This document shows positions 55,382 through 64,000 of a stretch of 64,000 nt of DNA, in pieces. The notes under the pieces were generated by a model, which was given only the letters and a program-made list of their open reading frames with translations, was not told where the DNA came from and ran no database searches. The position numbers and the translations under genes are program-made. Position 1 is the stretch's first letter, and every line of letters begins with the position of its first letter. This DNA comes from Streptomyces rubiginosohelvolus (GTDB lineage Bacteria > Actinomycetota > Actinomycetes > Streptomycetales > Streptomycetaceae), in contig NZ_BMTW01000005.1 in the NCBI RefSeq assembly GCF_014649875.1, positions 232,663-296,662 of the forward strand. Reading direction: 5' to 3'.

Positions 55382-58300
55382 ATGCTCAGCGGCGTGGAGA
55401 CCAGGTCAGTCAGCCCCGTGTTCGTCGGGCGCGCCGAGGAGCTCGCCTCGCTCACCGGGGCGCTCGCGCGGGCCGCTTCCGGCGATCCGCAGGCGCTGCT
55501 GATCGGCGGTGAGGCGGGTGTGGGGAAGACCCGTCTGGTCGAGCAGTTCGTCTCGGCGGCCGAGCGGCGCGACGCCGTGGTCGCCGTCGGGTCCTGCGTC
55601 GAGATCGGGGCCGACGGGCTGCCGTTCGCCCCCTTCCCGACCGCCCTGCGCGCCCTGCGGCGTGCTCTGCCCGAGGAGATGGCCGCCGCCTGCGCCGGCA
55701 AGGAGGGCGAGCTGGCCCGCCTCCTGCCCGAGCTGGGCGAGGCCCACCGGGACGCCACCGACGAGCACAGCACCGCCCGCCTCTTCGAACTCGCCGCACG
55801 CCTGCTGGAGCAGATCTCCGCCGACCGCCCGGTCGTCCTCGTCCTGGAGGACCTGCACTGGGCGGACGCCTCCACCCGGCATCTGCTCGCCTATCTCTTC
55901 CGCACCCTGAACACCGGCCGCCTCATGGTCGTCGGCACCTACCGCGCCGACGACATCCACCGCCGCCACCCCCTGCGCCCCCTCCTCGCCGAGCTGGACC
56001 GGCTGCGCACCGTCACCCGCGTCGAACTCGACCGGTTCAGCCACGACGAGGTCGGCCGCCAGCTCGCCGGGATCCTCGCCGAGATCCCCGAGGCCGCACT
56101 CGTCGACGAGATCTTCGAACGCTCCGACGGCAACGCCTTCTTCGTCGAGGAGCTGGCCAGGTCCCTGGAGTGCTGCGGCGACAGCTCCGGGCTCTCCGAA
56201 TCGCTCCGCGACCTCCTGCTCGTCCGCGTGGAGGCGCTCCCCGAGCACGCCCAGCGGGTCGCCAGGATCGTCGCGGAGGGCGGCTCCTTCGTCGAACACG
56301 AACTGCTCGCCGCCGTCGCCGGGCTCGGCGAGGACGACCTCGACGAGGCCCTGCGCGCGGCCGTCGGCGCCAACCTGCTGCAGCCCGCGCCCGACAGCGA
56401 CGGCTACCGCTTCCGGCACTCCCTGGTCCGCGAGGCCGTCAGCGACGACCTGCTGCCCGGTGAACGCACCCGCGTCAACCGCCGCTACGCCGAAGCCCTG
56501 GAGGCCGACCCCTCCCTCGTCCGCGACGACGAACGGGCCACCCGTCTCGCCAGCTACTGGTACTACGCCCACGACGCCGCCAAGGCCCTGCCCGCCGTGC
56601 TCCGCGCCGCCGTCGAGGCCCGCCGCCGCTACGCCTACTCCGAGCAACTGCGGCTGCTGGAGCGGGCGATGGAGCTCTGGGACGACGTCCCCGGTGAGGT
56701 CCTCGCCACCCTGCGCCCCTTCGACTACGCCGAGGTCTACCCGGCCTCCGCCTGTGACCCCGAGAACACGCCCCTGCGCTACCTCGACGTGATGGCCGAG
56801 GCCACCGTCGCCGCCCACTTCGGCGGCGACCGCAAACGCGCGCTGGCCATCTCCAAGAAGGCCATGCGGGTCCTGGCCGCCGAGGCCGACCCGCTGCGCG
56901 AGGCCTGGTTCCTCGTGCAGCGCAGCCGGCTGGTGCAGGGGCTCGACAAGGGGGACGGCTGGGAGGAGCTGGCAGCCGCCCAGGAGCTGGTGCGGGGGCT
57001 GCCGCCGTCGTCGGTGCAGGCCGACGTCCTGACGAACGTGGCCAGTTGGAGGGCGCTCCACCAGCCGGGACCGCAGGCGCTCGCCGACAGCGACCGCGCC
57101 GTGGAGTACGCCCGGCTCGTCGGCGACGAGTACATCGAGCTGCACGCCCGCCTCACCCGCGGCTGGCTCGTCGCGGACGCGGGCGGCGTCGAGGAGGGCC
57201 TCGCCGAGATGTACGCGGTCCGGGACCGTGCCGAACAGCTCCACCTGATGAACCTCCTCGGCCGGGTCAGCGTCAACCTGCCCTCCTCGCTGGAGGCGAT
57301 GGGCCGCTCGCTGGAGGCCGTCGCCGCCGCCGACCACGGCATCGAGATCTGCCACAGCCACGGTCTGGCCGACTCCGGGGCCTGGGTGTACGCCAACCAG
57401 TCCCAGTCCCTGTTCTCCCTCGGGCACTGGGCCCAGAGCGAGAGTGCCGCCGCGTCCGCCGCCCGCCTGGCGCTGGGCCTCCGGGCCAAGGGCCTCGCCG
57501 CGCTGCGCCGTACCGAACTGGCCGTCGCCCGGGGGGACACGGCCGAGGCGGAGGAGCAGCTCGCCCTGGTCCGCAGACACTTCGGGCACCGCGACCCGCA
57601 GCACCAGCACACGATCGACCCCGGGCGGCACACCATGGTGCTGGCCGCCTCCCAGGGCAGGCTCGCCGAGGCACGGACGGCGTTCAAGGAGCTGGCCAGG
57701 GTCGGCTTCCCGCCCGGCACCCAGCGCTACGCCCTGCCCCTGCTCCAGACCGCCGCCATGATCGAGGCCGACGCCCGCGGACTGCCCGCCGCCGAACCGG
57801 ACCGCCCGGAGCTGCTCGCCCTGATCCGCCGGTGCGTGAAGCCGATCCCGATGCTCGTCCCCGTATGGCAGGCCTACGGCGTCTTCATCGAGGCGGAGCT
57901 GGCCCGCGCGGAGGGCACGGACACCCCCGGCCACTGGGCCCGTGCCGCCGAGGCCTTCGGCCCGCTGTGCCGCCCGTACCAACTGGCCCAGATCCACCGC
58001 CGGTGGGCCGAGTCCCTGCTCATCGCCCCCGGCGAGCGGTCCACCGCCACGGCCCTGCTGCACCGCGCCCAGGAGACCGCCGGGCGCCTCGGCGCGCGCC
58101 CGCTCGCCGAGGCGGTCGAACAGCTGGCCGCCCGCGCCCGCATCACCCTCGACGGCTCCGGCACGGTACCCGGCCCCGACCCCGGGATCCCCCCGGCCGT
58201 CCTGGCCCCCGTATCCGCCGCCGACGGCCCCGGCCGGCCGCCGGCCGAGGAGGAGGAGGACCCCGCCATCGCCGCCGTGGCGTCCTTCGGGCTGACCCCG

Positions 58301-58486
58301 CGCGAGCAGGACGTGCACCGGCTGGTCGCGGCCGGACACACCAACCGGCGGATCGCCGAGGAGCTGTTCATCTCCCCGAAGACCGCGAGCGTCCACGTCT
58401 CCAACATCCTGGCCAAGCTGGGCGTCTCCAGCCGCGGCGAGGCAGCCGCCCTCGCCCACCGCCTGAGGCTCTACCCGGCGGCCTAG
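55382..58486 (+). CDS. LAL-type LuxR family regulator (second)
   Basis: A regulator of about 1,034 residues. The conserved part starts 'SVSPVFVGRAEELASL', followed by Walker A 'GGEAGVGKT' (about 42-50) and Walker B-like 'VVLVLEDLHWADAS'. A long TPR-like region follows, and the C-terminal LuxR helix-turn-helix 'LTPREQDVHRLVAAGHTNRR' then 'IAEELFISPKTASVHVSNIL'. The start is not settled: ATG 55382, GTG 55394 and ATG 55244 (after the 58-aa gene) are all in frame and none has a clear ribosome-binding site; conservation begins just after 55394. LAL proteins normally activate neighbouring genes; the target is unknown. Confidence 0.88.
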   Translation: MLSGVETRSVSPVFVGRAEELASLTGALARAASGDPQALLIGGEAGVGKTRLVEQFVSAAERRDAVVAVGSCVEIGADGLPFAPFPTALRALRRALPEEMAAACAGKEGELARLLPELGEAHRDATDEHSTARLFELAARLLEQISADRPVVLVLEDLHWADASTRHLLAYLFRTLNTGRLMVVGTYRADDIHRRHPLRPLLAELDRLRTVTRVELDRFSHDEVGRQLAGILAEIPEAALVDEIFERSDGNAFFVEELARSLECCGDSSGLSESLRDLLLVRVEALPEHAQRVARIVAEGGSFVEHELLAAVAGLGEDDLDEALRAAVGANLLQPAPDSDGYRFRHSLVREAVSDDLLPGERTRVNRRYAEALEADPSLVRDDERATRLASYWYYAHDAAKALPAVLRAAVEARRRYAYSEQLRLLERAMELWDDVPGEVLATLRPFDYAEVYPASACDPENTPLRYLDVMAEATVAAHFGGDRKRALAISKKAMRVLAAEADPLREAWFLVQRSRLVQGLDKGDGWEELAAAQELVRGLPPSSVQADVLTNVASWRALHQPGPQALADSDRAVEYARLVGDEYIELHARLTRGWLVADAGGVEEGLAEMYAVRDRAEQLHLMNLLGRVSVNLPSSLEAMGRSLEAVAAADHGIEICHSHGLADSGAWVYANQSQSLFSLGHWAQSESAAASAARLALGLRAKGLAALRRTELAVARGDTAEAEEQLALVRRHFGHRDPQHQHTIDPGRHTMVLAASQGRLAEARTAFKELARVGFPPGTQRYALPLLQTAAMIEADARGLPAAEPDRPELLALIRRCVKPIPMLVPVWQAYGVFIEAELARAEGTDTPGHWARAAEAFGPLCRPYQLAQIHRRWAESLLIAPGERSTATALLHRAQETAGRLGARPLAEAVEQLAARARITLDGSGTVPGPDPGIPPAVLAPVSAADGPGRPPAEEEEDPAIAAVASFGLTPREQDVHRLVAAGHTNRRIAEELFISPKTASVHVSNILAKLGVSSRGEAAALAHRLRLYPAA

Positions 58487-58513
58487 GGGGTGTCTTGCCG
58501 GGGCGGCGGCCCG

Positions 58514-59728
58514 CTACTCCACCTCGACCTGAAGGACCCTGTCGTCCCCGTTCTGCTGTGTGCCGCGCCCGTCCGTGTTGCTGGTGAGCAGCCACAGGCG
58601 GTCGCTCCCCGCGCTCACCACCGTGCGCAGGCGGCCGTGCTCCTCCTCCAGGAACGCCTGGGGGTCCGCGAGAGGCTCCCCGGCCTTCTCACCGGACAGC
58701 GGGATCCGCCACAGCCGCTCACCGCGCAGCCCGGCCATCCAGATCGAGCCCTCCGCGTATGCGATCCCGCTGGGGGAGGCCTCCGAGGTCTTCCACTGCG
58801 CCACCGGGTCGATGAACCCGTCCTCGCCCTCCCGGCCCTCCACCTCGGGCCAGCCGTAGTTACCGCCGGGCTCGATCAGATTCAGCTCGTCCCAGGTGTT
58901 CTGCCCGAACTCGGCGGCCCACAGCCGCTTCTCCGCGTCCCAGGCGAGCCCCTGCACATTGCGGTGCCCGTACGAATACACCACCGAGTCCGCCTCCGGA
59001 TTGCCGTGCACCGGCTCGCCGTCGGGCGTCATCCGCAGGATCTTGCCCGCCAGCGACTCCTTGTCCTGCGACAGCTCCGTGTCCCCGGCCTCGCCCGTGC
59101 CCGCGTACAGCATCTTGTCCGGGCCGAAGGCGATCCGGCCGCCGTTGTGGATGCTGCCCTTGGGGATACCGCGCAGCACCGTGTCCGGGGCGCCGAGCTG
59201 CTGTCCCGCCGGGCGCTTCTCGTCGTAACTCATCCGGACGATGCGGTTGTCGGACGTGGTCGTGAAGTACGCGTACACCAACTGGTCCGCGCCGAACGTG
59301 GACGAGACGGCGAGCCCGAGCAGTCCGCCCTCGCCGGCCGGGGCGACCCCGGGCACCGAGCCCAGCAGCGTCTGCTTGCCGCTCTCGCCGTCGATCCGGT
59401 GGATCGTCCCCTCGTCCCGCGAGGACACCAGCAGATCACCGCCCGGCAGCGCGGCCAGACCCCAGGGCGACTTCAGGTTCTCCGTCAGCGTCGAGACGAC
59501 CTTCGCCGAACCCTTCTCGGGCGGCAGGTCCGCCGACCGGCTCGGCGAGGCCGGGGAAGCGGAGCCCGAGGCGGTCGGGGAACCGGCCGGCCGGCCGGAC
59601 GCACCACCGTCCCCGTCCCCGTCGCCGGAACACGCGGCGGACAGCAGCAGGGCGGCCGACGCCACCGCGGCCAGCACCCCCCTGCGCACGGCCGGGGACT
59701 GCACATGTCCGAACAGAGCACCACGCAC
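58514..59728 (-). CDS. PQQ-dependent sugar dehydrogenase-like lipoprotein
   Basis: A 404-residue lipoprotein of the glucose/sorbosone dehydrogenase beta-propeller family (GSDH). A lipobox 'LSAAC' (Cys33) is followed by a Gly/Ser/Pro linker of about 35 residues. The propeller has 'LKSPWGLAALPGGDLLVSSR' at the start, 'GGLLGLAVSSTFGADQLVYA', 'HNGGRIAFGPDKMLYAGTGE' and 'VYSYGHRNVQGLAWD'. It probably oxidises a sugar on the outer membrane face using PQQ, though many actinobacterial members are untested. GTG start at 59728 with AAAGGA 9-10 nt upstream. It converges with the LAL gene. Confidence 0.88.
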   Translation of the reverse strand: MRGALFGHVQSPAVRRGVLAAVASAALLLSAACSGDGDGDGGASGRPAGSPTASGSASPASPSRSADLPPEKGSAKVVSTLTENLKSPWGLAALPGGDLLVSSRDEGTIHRIDGESGKQTLLGSVPGVAPAGEGGLLGLAVSSTFGADQLVYAYFTTTSDNRIVRMSYDEKRPAGQQLGAPDTVLRGIPKGSIHNGGRIAFGPDKMLYAGTGEAGDTELSQDKESLAGKILRMTPDGEPVHGNPEADSVVYSYGHRNVQGLAWDAEKRLWAAEFGQNTWDELNLIEPGGNYGWPEVEGREGEDGFIDPVAQWKTSEASPSGIAYAEGSIWMAGLRGERLWRIPLSGEKAGEPLADPQAFLEEEHGRLRTVVSAGSDRLWLLTSNTDGRGTQQNGDDRVLQVEVE

Positions 59729-59856
59729 GGAACCGATCCTTTCGACGGTTGCCCGACTACCTGCCCCCACACCGCGTTCCCTCACAGTGTTCCTACCTCC
59801 CGGCGGGGCCAGAAGTTCCCGATCCGCCCATTCTCCCGCCGTACGGGGCGCGACGC

Positions 59857-60873
59857 TCAGTCCCAGGACTCGCGGGCGGCGGGCAGCGCGTCGATCTCCG
59901 CCAGGTCCCGGTCGTCCAGGACCACCCCGGCCGCCCCGGCGTTCTCCACCGCCCACTGTTCCCGCTTCGTCCCCGGCACCGGCACCACATGCGGGCCCTG
60001 GCGCAGCACCCACGCGAGCGCCACCTGCGCCACGGTCGCCCCCCGGCGCTCCGCGATCCGCCGCAGACCGGCCACCACCGGCTGGTTCGCCGCCATCACC
60101 TCGGCCGTGAACCGGGGATGCCGGGCCCGCAGATCCTCCGGCTCGAACCCCTGCCCCGGCTTCAGCGTCCCAGTCAGATAACCGCTGCCCAGCGGCATCG
60201 CGGCCAGCAGCCCGACCCCGCGCGCCACGCACCACGGCAGCAGCTCCGCCAGCGCCTCCCGCGACCACACCGACAGCTCCGCCTCGACGGCGCTGACCGG
60301 GAAGACCTGCTGGATCCGTTCCAACTGCCGGATCGTTCCCTCGAACGGGCCCTCGCCCGACCGGCGCGGGGCCCGCGCCCCCACGGCGCACAGCCCCAGC
60401 GAGCGCACCTTGCCCACGGTGACCAGCTCCGCCATCGCGCCCCAGGTCTCCTCCACCGGCACCTCGGGGTCGGCCCGGTGCAGCTGGTACAGGTCGATCA
60501 CATCGGTCTGGAGCCGTCGCAGCGAGGCGTCGCAGGCCCGCCGGACGTACCCCGGCCGACCGTTCGCGACGATGTGCTGATCGCCCACCAGCAGCCCGCA
60601 CTTGGTGGAGACGAACGCCTCCTCGCGGCGGCCCTTCAGCGCCCGCCCCACCAGCAGCTCATTGGTGAAGGGGCCGTACATGTCCGCGGTGTCGAGCAGC
60701 CGGACGCCCGCGTCCAGGGCCGCGTGCACCGTCCGCACCGAACGGTCGCCGAGCCGCTGCGACGCGCTGTAACCCCAGCTCATCGGCATGCAGCCGAGCC
60801 CGACCGCACCCACGGCAAGCCCCGCCGCCCCGATAGTCCTGCACTCCAACTCCCCGAACCCTCCCTCGTACAT
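59857..60873 (-). CDS. Aldo/keto reductase
   Basis: A 338-residue NADPH-dependent oxidoreductase. 'GLGCMPMSWGYSAS', 'LLDTADMYGPFTNELLVG' (Asp and Tyr of the active site), 'STKCGL' (Lys) and 'DLYQLHRADP' (His) give the full tetrad; 'VPVPGTKREQWAVENAGA' is the cofactor site. The substrate is unknown. ATG 60873 lacks a ribosome-binding site; TTG 60849, preceded by GGGGAG and giving the usual 'ECRTIGAAGLAVG' N-terminus, is a real alternative. Divergent from the 2-hydroxyacid dehydrogenase gene. Confidence 0.85.
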   Translation of the reverse strand: MYEGGFGELECRTIGAAGLAVGAVGLGCMPMSWGYSASQRLGDRSVRTVHAALDAGVRLLDTADMYGPFTNELLVGRALKGRREEAFVSTKCGLLVGDQHIVANGRPGYVRRACDASLRRLQTDVIDLYQLHRADPEVPVEETWGAMAELVTVGKVRSLGLCAVGARAPRRSGEGPFEGTIRQLERIQQVFPVSAVEAELSVWSREALAELLPWCVARGVGLLAAMPLGSGYLTGTLKPGQGFEPEDLRARHPRFTAEVMAANQPVVAGLRRIAERRGATVAQVALAWVLRQGPHVVPVPGTKREQWAVENAGAAGVVLDDRDLAEIDALPAARESWD

Positions 60874-60977
60874 GCGGCTACGGGGCCGTACCGCACCCCA
60901 AAGTAACCTCTGGCCTCCCGAGGTCTTCTCCCAGCCGCCCTGGAGCGCTCGCACACCCGTCGCATAGCCTCCCGACC

Positions 60978-61925
60978 ATGACTGCGACGACTGCTGACGT
61001 ATGGCTGCCCTTCCCGGCCGAGGAGATCGACGGGCTTCCGGACGGGCCCAACTACCTCTTCTGGAACGGTGGCCCGGACTTCCCCGCCGATCCGGCCGAC
61101 TGCGCCTACTACGTCGTTCCCTACATGCAGGGCCCCGAGGTCGCGCAGCGCCCGCTGGCCGCCATGAGCGGCGTCCAGGTGGTCCAGACGCTCTCCGCCG
61201 GCATCGACCACGTCGAGCCCGGCCTCTCCCTGCTGCCCGCCGGGGTGCGGCTCTGCAACGCCAAGGGGGTGCACGAGGCGTCCACCGCCGAGCTGACCCT
61301 CGCGCTGATCCTGGCCTCCCTGCGCGGGTTCCCCGGGTTCGTCCACGGCCAGGACGAGGAGGAGTGGCGCTCCGGCTTCTACCCGGCGCTCGCCGACAAG
61401 TCCGTCCTCATCGTGGGGTACGGCTCCATCGGCTCGGCCATCGAGGACCGGCTCGCCCCCTTCGAGTGCGCGCGGGTGGCGCGCGTCGCGCGCTCCGCGC
61501 GGACCACCGCACGCGGTCCCGTACACACGCTCGACGGTCTGCCCGCCCTGCTGCCCGAGGCCGACGTGGTGATCCTCTCCACCCCGCTGAACCCGTCCAC
61601 GCAGGGGCTGGTGGGCGCCGACTTCCTCGCCGCGATGCCCGACGGTGCACTCCTCGTCAACGTCGCACGCGGCGGAGTCGTCGACACCAAGGCCCTGTTG
61701 GCCGAACTGGAATCCGGACGGCTGCGAGCCGCGCTCGACGTGACCGACCCCGAACCCCTGCCCCAGGGCCATCCCCTCTGGCATGCTCCGAATGTCTTGA
61801 TCACGCCTCATGTGGGCGGCAGCACCTCGGCGTTCGAACCCCGCGCCAAGCGGCTGCTGGCCGCACAGCTCACCCGGTTCGCCGCCGGAGAGCCGGTGCG
61901 GAACGTGGTCGTCACCACCGGCTGA
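60978..61925 (+). CDS. D-2-hydroxyacid dehydrogenase family protein
   Basis: A 315-residue NAD-dependent dehydrogenase. The Rossmann motif 'VGYGSIGSAIEDRL' is at about residues 142-155; the catalytic Arg is in 'NVARGGVVDTKAL', Glu in 'DVTDPEPLPQGHPLW' and His in 'ITPHVGG'. The substrate is not evident; it could be a phosphoglycerate-, glyoxylate- or general 2-oxoacid enzyme. TAGCCT ends 7 nt before the ATG with no ribosome-binding site, so the message is probably leaderless. Confidence 0.88.
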   Translation: MTATTADVWLPFPAEEIDGLPDGPNYLFWNGGPDFPADPADCAYYVVPYMQGPEVAQRPLAAMSGVQVVQTLSAGIDHVEPGLSLLPAGVRLCNAKGVHEASTAELTLALILASLRGFPGFVHGQDEEEWRSGFYPALADKSVLIVGYGSIGSAIEDRLAPFECARVARVARSARTTARGPVHTLDGLPALLPEADVVILSTPLNPSTQGLVGADFLAAMPDGALLVNVARGGVVDTKALLAELESGRLRAALDVTDPEPLPQGHPLWHAPNVLITPHVGGSTSAFEPRAKRLLAAQLTRFAAGEPVRNVVVTTG

Positions 61926-62025
61926 CCCCGCCGAGGCGGCCACGCTACGGGGTGGTCCGGATGCACGCAGTGCCGCTCACCTCGTGTTTCGTCACGGAGC
62001 GTAGAGAAGCTATGGCCCTGAGTGA

Positions 62026-62050
62026 CGGATCTGGTGTATCGTCCGATCCG
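62026..62050 (+). promoter_or_regulatory. Dyad around a TATCGT -10-like element before the GGDEF gene
   Basis: CGGATC (62026-62031) and GATCCG (62045-62050) flank TGGTGTATCGTCC, which holds a possible extended -10 (TGGTGTATCGT). The whole 408-bp gap (61926-62333) upstream of the GGDEF gene contains no gene I can support; an in-frame ATG at 62124 would add 70 Ala/Gly/Pro/Arg-rich residues. Confidence 0.35.
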
Positions 62051-62333
62051 GGGCGCTGCGCCGTGAAAGGGACGGCGCGGGGGAGCATCGGAACGCGAGG
62101 GGGCGACGGGCGATGTGCTGGCCATGGAGAGACGAGCCGACGCGGACGAGCGGGCGGTCGCGGCCGTCCGCGCCGACGGGGCGCACCGGCCGCCGATGGC
62201 CGGATCCATGCCCCGGAGCGGTCTCCCGGGAGCGGCCCCGGCCGCCGCGGAGCGAGCGACGCCGGAGGGGCTCCGTGAAGAGCCAGGCGCCGGGGGGCAC
62301 GTGCCCGGCGGGCCCGGGGCGGGGAGCCCTCCG

Positions 62334-64000
62334 GTGAGCGCGCTGGGGGCCCTGCTCGCCACGCGGTCCGAGTCCGGCTCCACCGGGATGCGGTCCCGCA
62401 TCCTGCTCGGCCTCGTCTGCGCGGGATATTCGGTGGGCGCCGCCTTCGGCTGGGGCTCACCGCAAGTCGCCGTCTTCATGGGGGACTTCGGTCTCGCCGC
62501 CGCGGCACTGGTCGCCGCGGTCTCCTGCTTCCTCTACGCACGGACGGGCGCGGGCCGGCTGCGCCCCGCCTGGCTGCTGTTCTCGCTCTCCTCCCTCATG
62601 GCGGCCTGCGGAAACGCCGTCTGGGGGTGGTACGAGGTGATCCTCGGCGTCCCCGTGCCCACCCCCTCCCTCGCCGACGTCTTCTTCCTCTGCTTCGCCC
62701 CGCCCGCCATCGTCGGGCTGCTCGTCCTCGCCAAACGGCCCGTCACCCGGGCCGGCTGGGTCTGCCTCGCCCTGGACGCCTGGCTGATCGGCGGCTCCCT
62801 GCTGACGCTCGCCTGGAGCCTCGCCCTCGCGCACACCGCGCATCTGGCGGGCGTCCAGGACACCAGTGTCGCGCCCGCGGCCCTCTCGCTGGCCTATCCG
62901 CTGCTCGACATCGTGCTCGTCTCGATGGTGCTCGCCCTGCACTTCCGGCGGGCCGGGGTGAACCGCTCCGCGGTGAACACCGCCATCGCCGCTCTGGCGC
63001 TCACCGTGCTGAGCGACGCGGTGTTCACCTCGCCGCTGCTGCGCTCCACCTACCACTCGGGCCAGCTCCTCGACGCCGGCTGGTTCGCCGGGTCGCTGCT
63101 CCTCGCCTACGCCCCCTGGGGCGCCCGCCGTGGAGCCCGCCGGCCCGCCCGCCCCGGCCCGCCGCGCGCCACCACCGTCAGCCGCCCGATCGCCGGCTCC
63201 CTCGCGGCCCTCACCCCGTATCTCGCCGCCGCCGTCTGCACCCTGGGCATCCTGTACAACGTGGTCGACGGCCGCCGGGTGGACCGGGTGGTCATCTTCA
63301 CCGGCTGCACCGTCGTCCTGGCGCTGGTCGTCCGGCAGGGCATCATGCTCCTCGACAACATCTCCCTCACCCAGGAGCTGGCCCAGAAGGAGAACCACTT
63401 CCGCTCCCTGGTGCAGGGCTCCAGCGACGTCATCATGATCGCCGCGCCCAACGGCACCCTGCGCTACGTCAGCCCCGCCGCCGCCGGGGTCTACGGGCGC
63501 GAGGCGGAGGGGCTCGTCGGTGCCGAGCTGTCCTCGATCATCCACCCCGACGATCTCGGCCGGTTCGTCCACGAGGTGCGGCGCTTCCTCGCCGCCCCGC
63601 CCCACGAGGAACCCACCACCCGTATCGAATGCCGCTTCCGCTCGGGCACCGGCGACTGGCTCAACGTCGAGTCCACCGTCAACCGCCACCAGGGCGGCCT
63701 CCTCCTCAACAGCCGGGACGTCACCGAACGGGTGCGGCTCCAGGCCCAGCTGCAGCACAACGCCGAGCACGACCCGCTCACCGATCTGCCCAACCGGGCC
63801 CTGTTCACCGCCCGGGTCCGCCAGGCGCTCGGCGGCCGGCGCGCGAGCGACCCCGGCACCGCCGTCCTCTTCATCGACCTCGACGGCTTCAAGCAGGTCA
63901 ACGACACCATCGGCCACCAGGCGGGCGACGAACTGCTCATCCAGGCCGGCCGCCGCCTCCAGGACTCCGTCCGGGCCGGCGACACCGCCGCCCGGCTCGG
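62334..64000 (+). CDS. Membrane PAS-GGDEF protein (c-di-GMP), cut by window end
   Basis: At least 555 residues are visible and the frame is still open at the right edge. The N-terminal 350 residues hold about ten membrane segments ('LAAAALVAAVSCFLYA', 'VIFTGCTVVLALVVRQG'). A PAS domain ('FRSLVQGSSDVIMIAAPNG', 'GLVGAELSSIIHPDD') at about 360-470 is followed by the start of a GGDEF domain ('DPLTDLPNRALFTARV', 'DLDGFKQVNDTIGHQAGDEL'). The GGDEF motif itself and any EAL domain lie beyond the window. The layout matches my memory of CdgF of S. coelicolor. GTG 62334 is chosen for GGGGAG 7 nt upstream; ATG 62124 is an in-frame alternative. Confidence 0.85.
   Translation, partial: MSALGALLATRSESGSTGMRSRILLGLVCAGYSVGAAFGWGSPQVAVFMGDFGLAAAALVAAVSCFLYARTGAGRLRPAWLLFSLSSLMAACGNAVWGWYEVILGVPVPTPSLADVFFLCFAPPAIVGLLVLAKRPVTRAGWVCLALDAWLIGGSLLTLAWSLALAHTAHLAGVQDTSVAPAALSLAYPLLDIVLVSMVLALHFRRAGVNRSAVNTAIAALALTVLSDAVFTSPLLRSTYHSGQLLDAGWFAGSLLLAYAPWGARRGARRPARPGPPRATTVSRPIAGSLAALTPYLAAAVCTLGILYNVVDGRRVDRVVIFTGCTVVLALVVRQGIMLLDNISLTQELAQKENHFRSLVQGSSDVIMIAAPNGTLRYVSPAAAGVYGREAEGLVGAELSSIIHPDDLGRFVHEVRRFLAAPPHEEPTTRIECRFRSGTGDWLNVESTVNRHQGGLLLNSRDVTERVRLQAQLQHNAEHDPLTDLPNRALFTARVRQALGGRRASDPGTAVLFIDLDGFKQVNDTIGHQAGDELLIQAGRRLQDSVRAGDTAARL

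Overview
The window is a high-GC (about 70% or more) actinobacterial chromosome segment, almost certainly Streptomyces. This rests on the strong G/C third-position bias, GTG/TTG starts, Streptomyces-type -10 boxes next to start codons, LAL-type LuxR regulators, a streptogrisin-like protease, SseB proteins, and a housekeeping order (sdaA-glyA-gcvH-gcvT, mnmA, ligA, gatCAB, two GGDEF proteins) that I recall from Streptomyces core chromosomes. That synteny is from memory, not a search.

Layout. (1) 1-3.6 kb: the right end of what looks like a contractile-injection-system (eCIS, phage-tail-like) cluster: a Pro-rich beta-sandwich protein, a DUF4255/Pvc16-type protein and a Pvc15-type AAA+ ATPase, with ATGA stop/start overlaps. 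(2) 3.7-6.5 kb: arginine deiminase with an APC-family permease. (3) 6.6-13.2 kb: a secreted S1 protease, an orphan oligopeptide-binding lipoprotein, a 107-aa protein and a LAL-type LuxR regulator. These four genes share a previously unnoted (to me) dyad, about TATCCGTG-N9/10-CACGGATA, 21-23 bp upstream of a plausible -10 box in each case. I regard this as the best candidate for an undescribed regulatory system here. (4) 13.5-15.2 kb: a cupin gene and a VapBC-like toxin-antitoxin pair lying between two 88-bp direct repeats, one of which is a copy of the 3' end of sdaA. (5) 15.2-22.6 kb: serine/glycine metabolism (sdaA, glyA, gcvH, gcvT, a tandem glycine riboswitch), a P-loop protein and two SseB-family proteins. 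(6) 22.9-28.9 kb: a complete dpp/opp-type peptide ABC transporter.

(7) 28.9-32.0 kb: a TRIC-family channel, a thioesterase, a TetR regulator and two small membrane proteins. (8) 32.2-35.3 kb: a cysteine desulfurase and mnmA (tRNA 2-thiolation) separated by a secreted amidase. (9) 35.4-39.1 kb: alpha/beta hydrolase, DUF427, LOG-family, SDR and MetE-like genes, several with leaderless-type promoters. (10) 39.1-47.6 kb: ligA, a membrane GGDEF-EAL protein and gatC-gatA-(small membrane protein)-gatB. (11) 47.7-55.2 kb: an ArsB/SLC13-like carrier with a likely CTG start, a Tat-exported phospholipase C, an MMPL exporter, a GNAT acetyltransferase and small proteins. (12) 55.4-64 kb: a second LAL regulator, a lipoprotein sugar dehydrogenase, an aldo/keto reductase, a 2-hydroxyacid dehydrogenase and a membrane PAS-GGDEF protein cut by the window end.

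Strong GC-rich hairpins separate many units. I saw no tRNA, rRNA, CRISPR array, IS element, integrase or replication origin. Start sites were chosen by ribosome-binding sites, overlap with the upstream stop, or -10 proximity; alternatives are named where the choice is weak.
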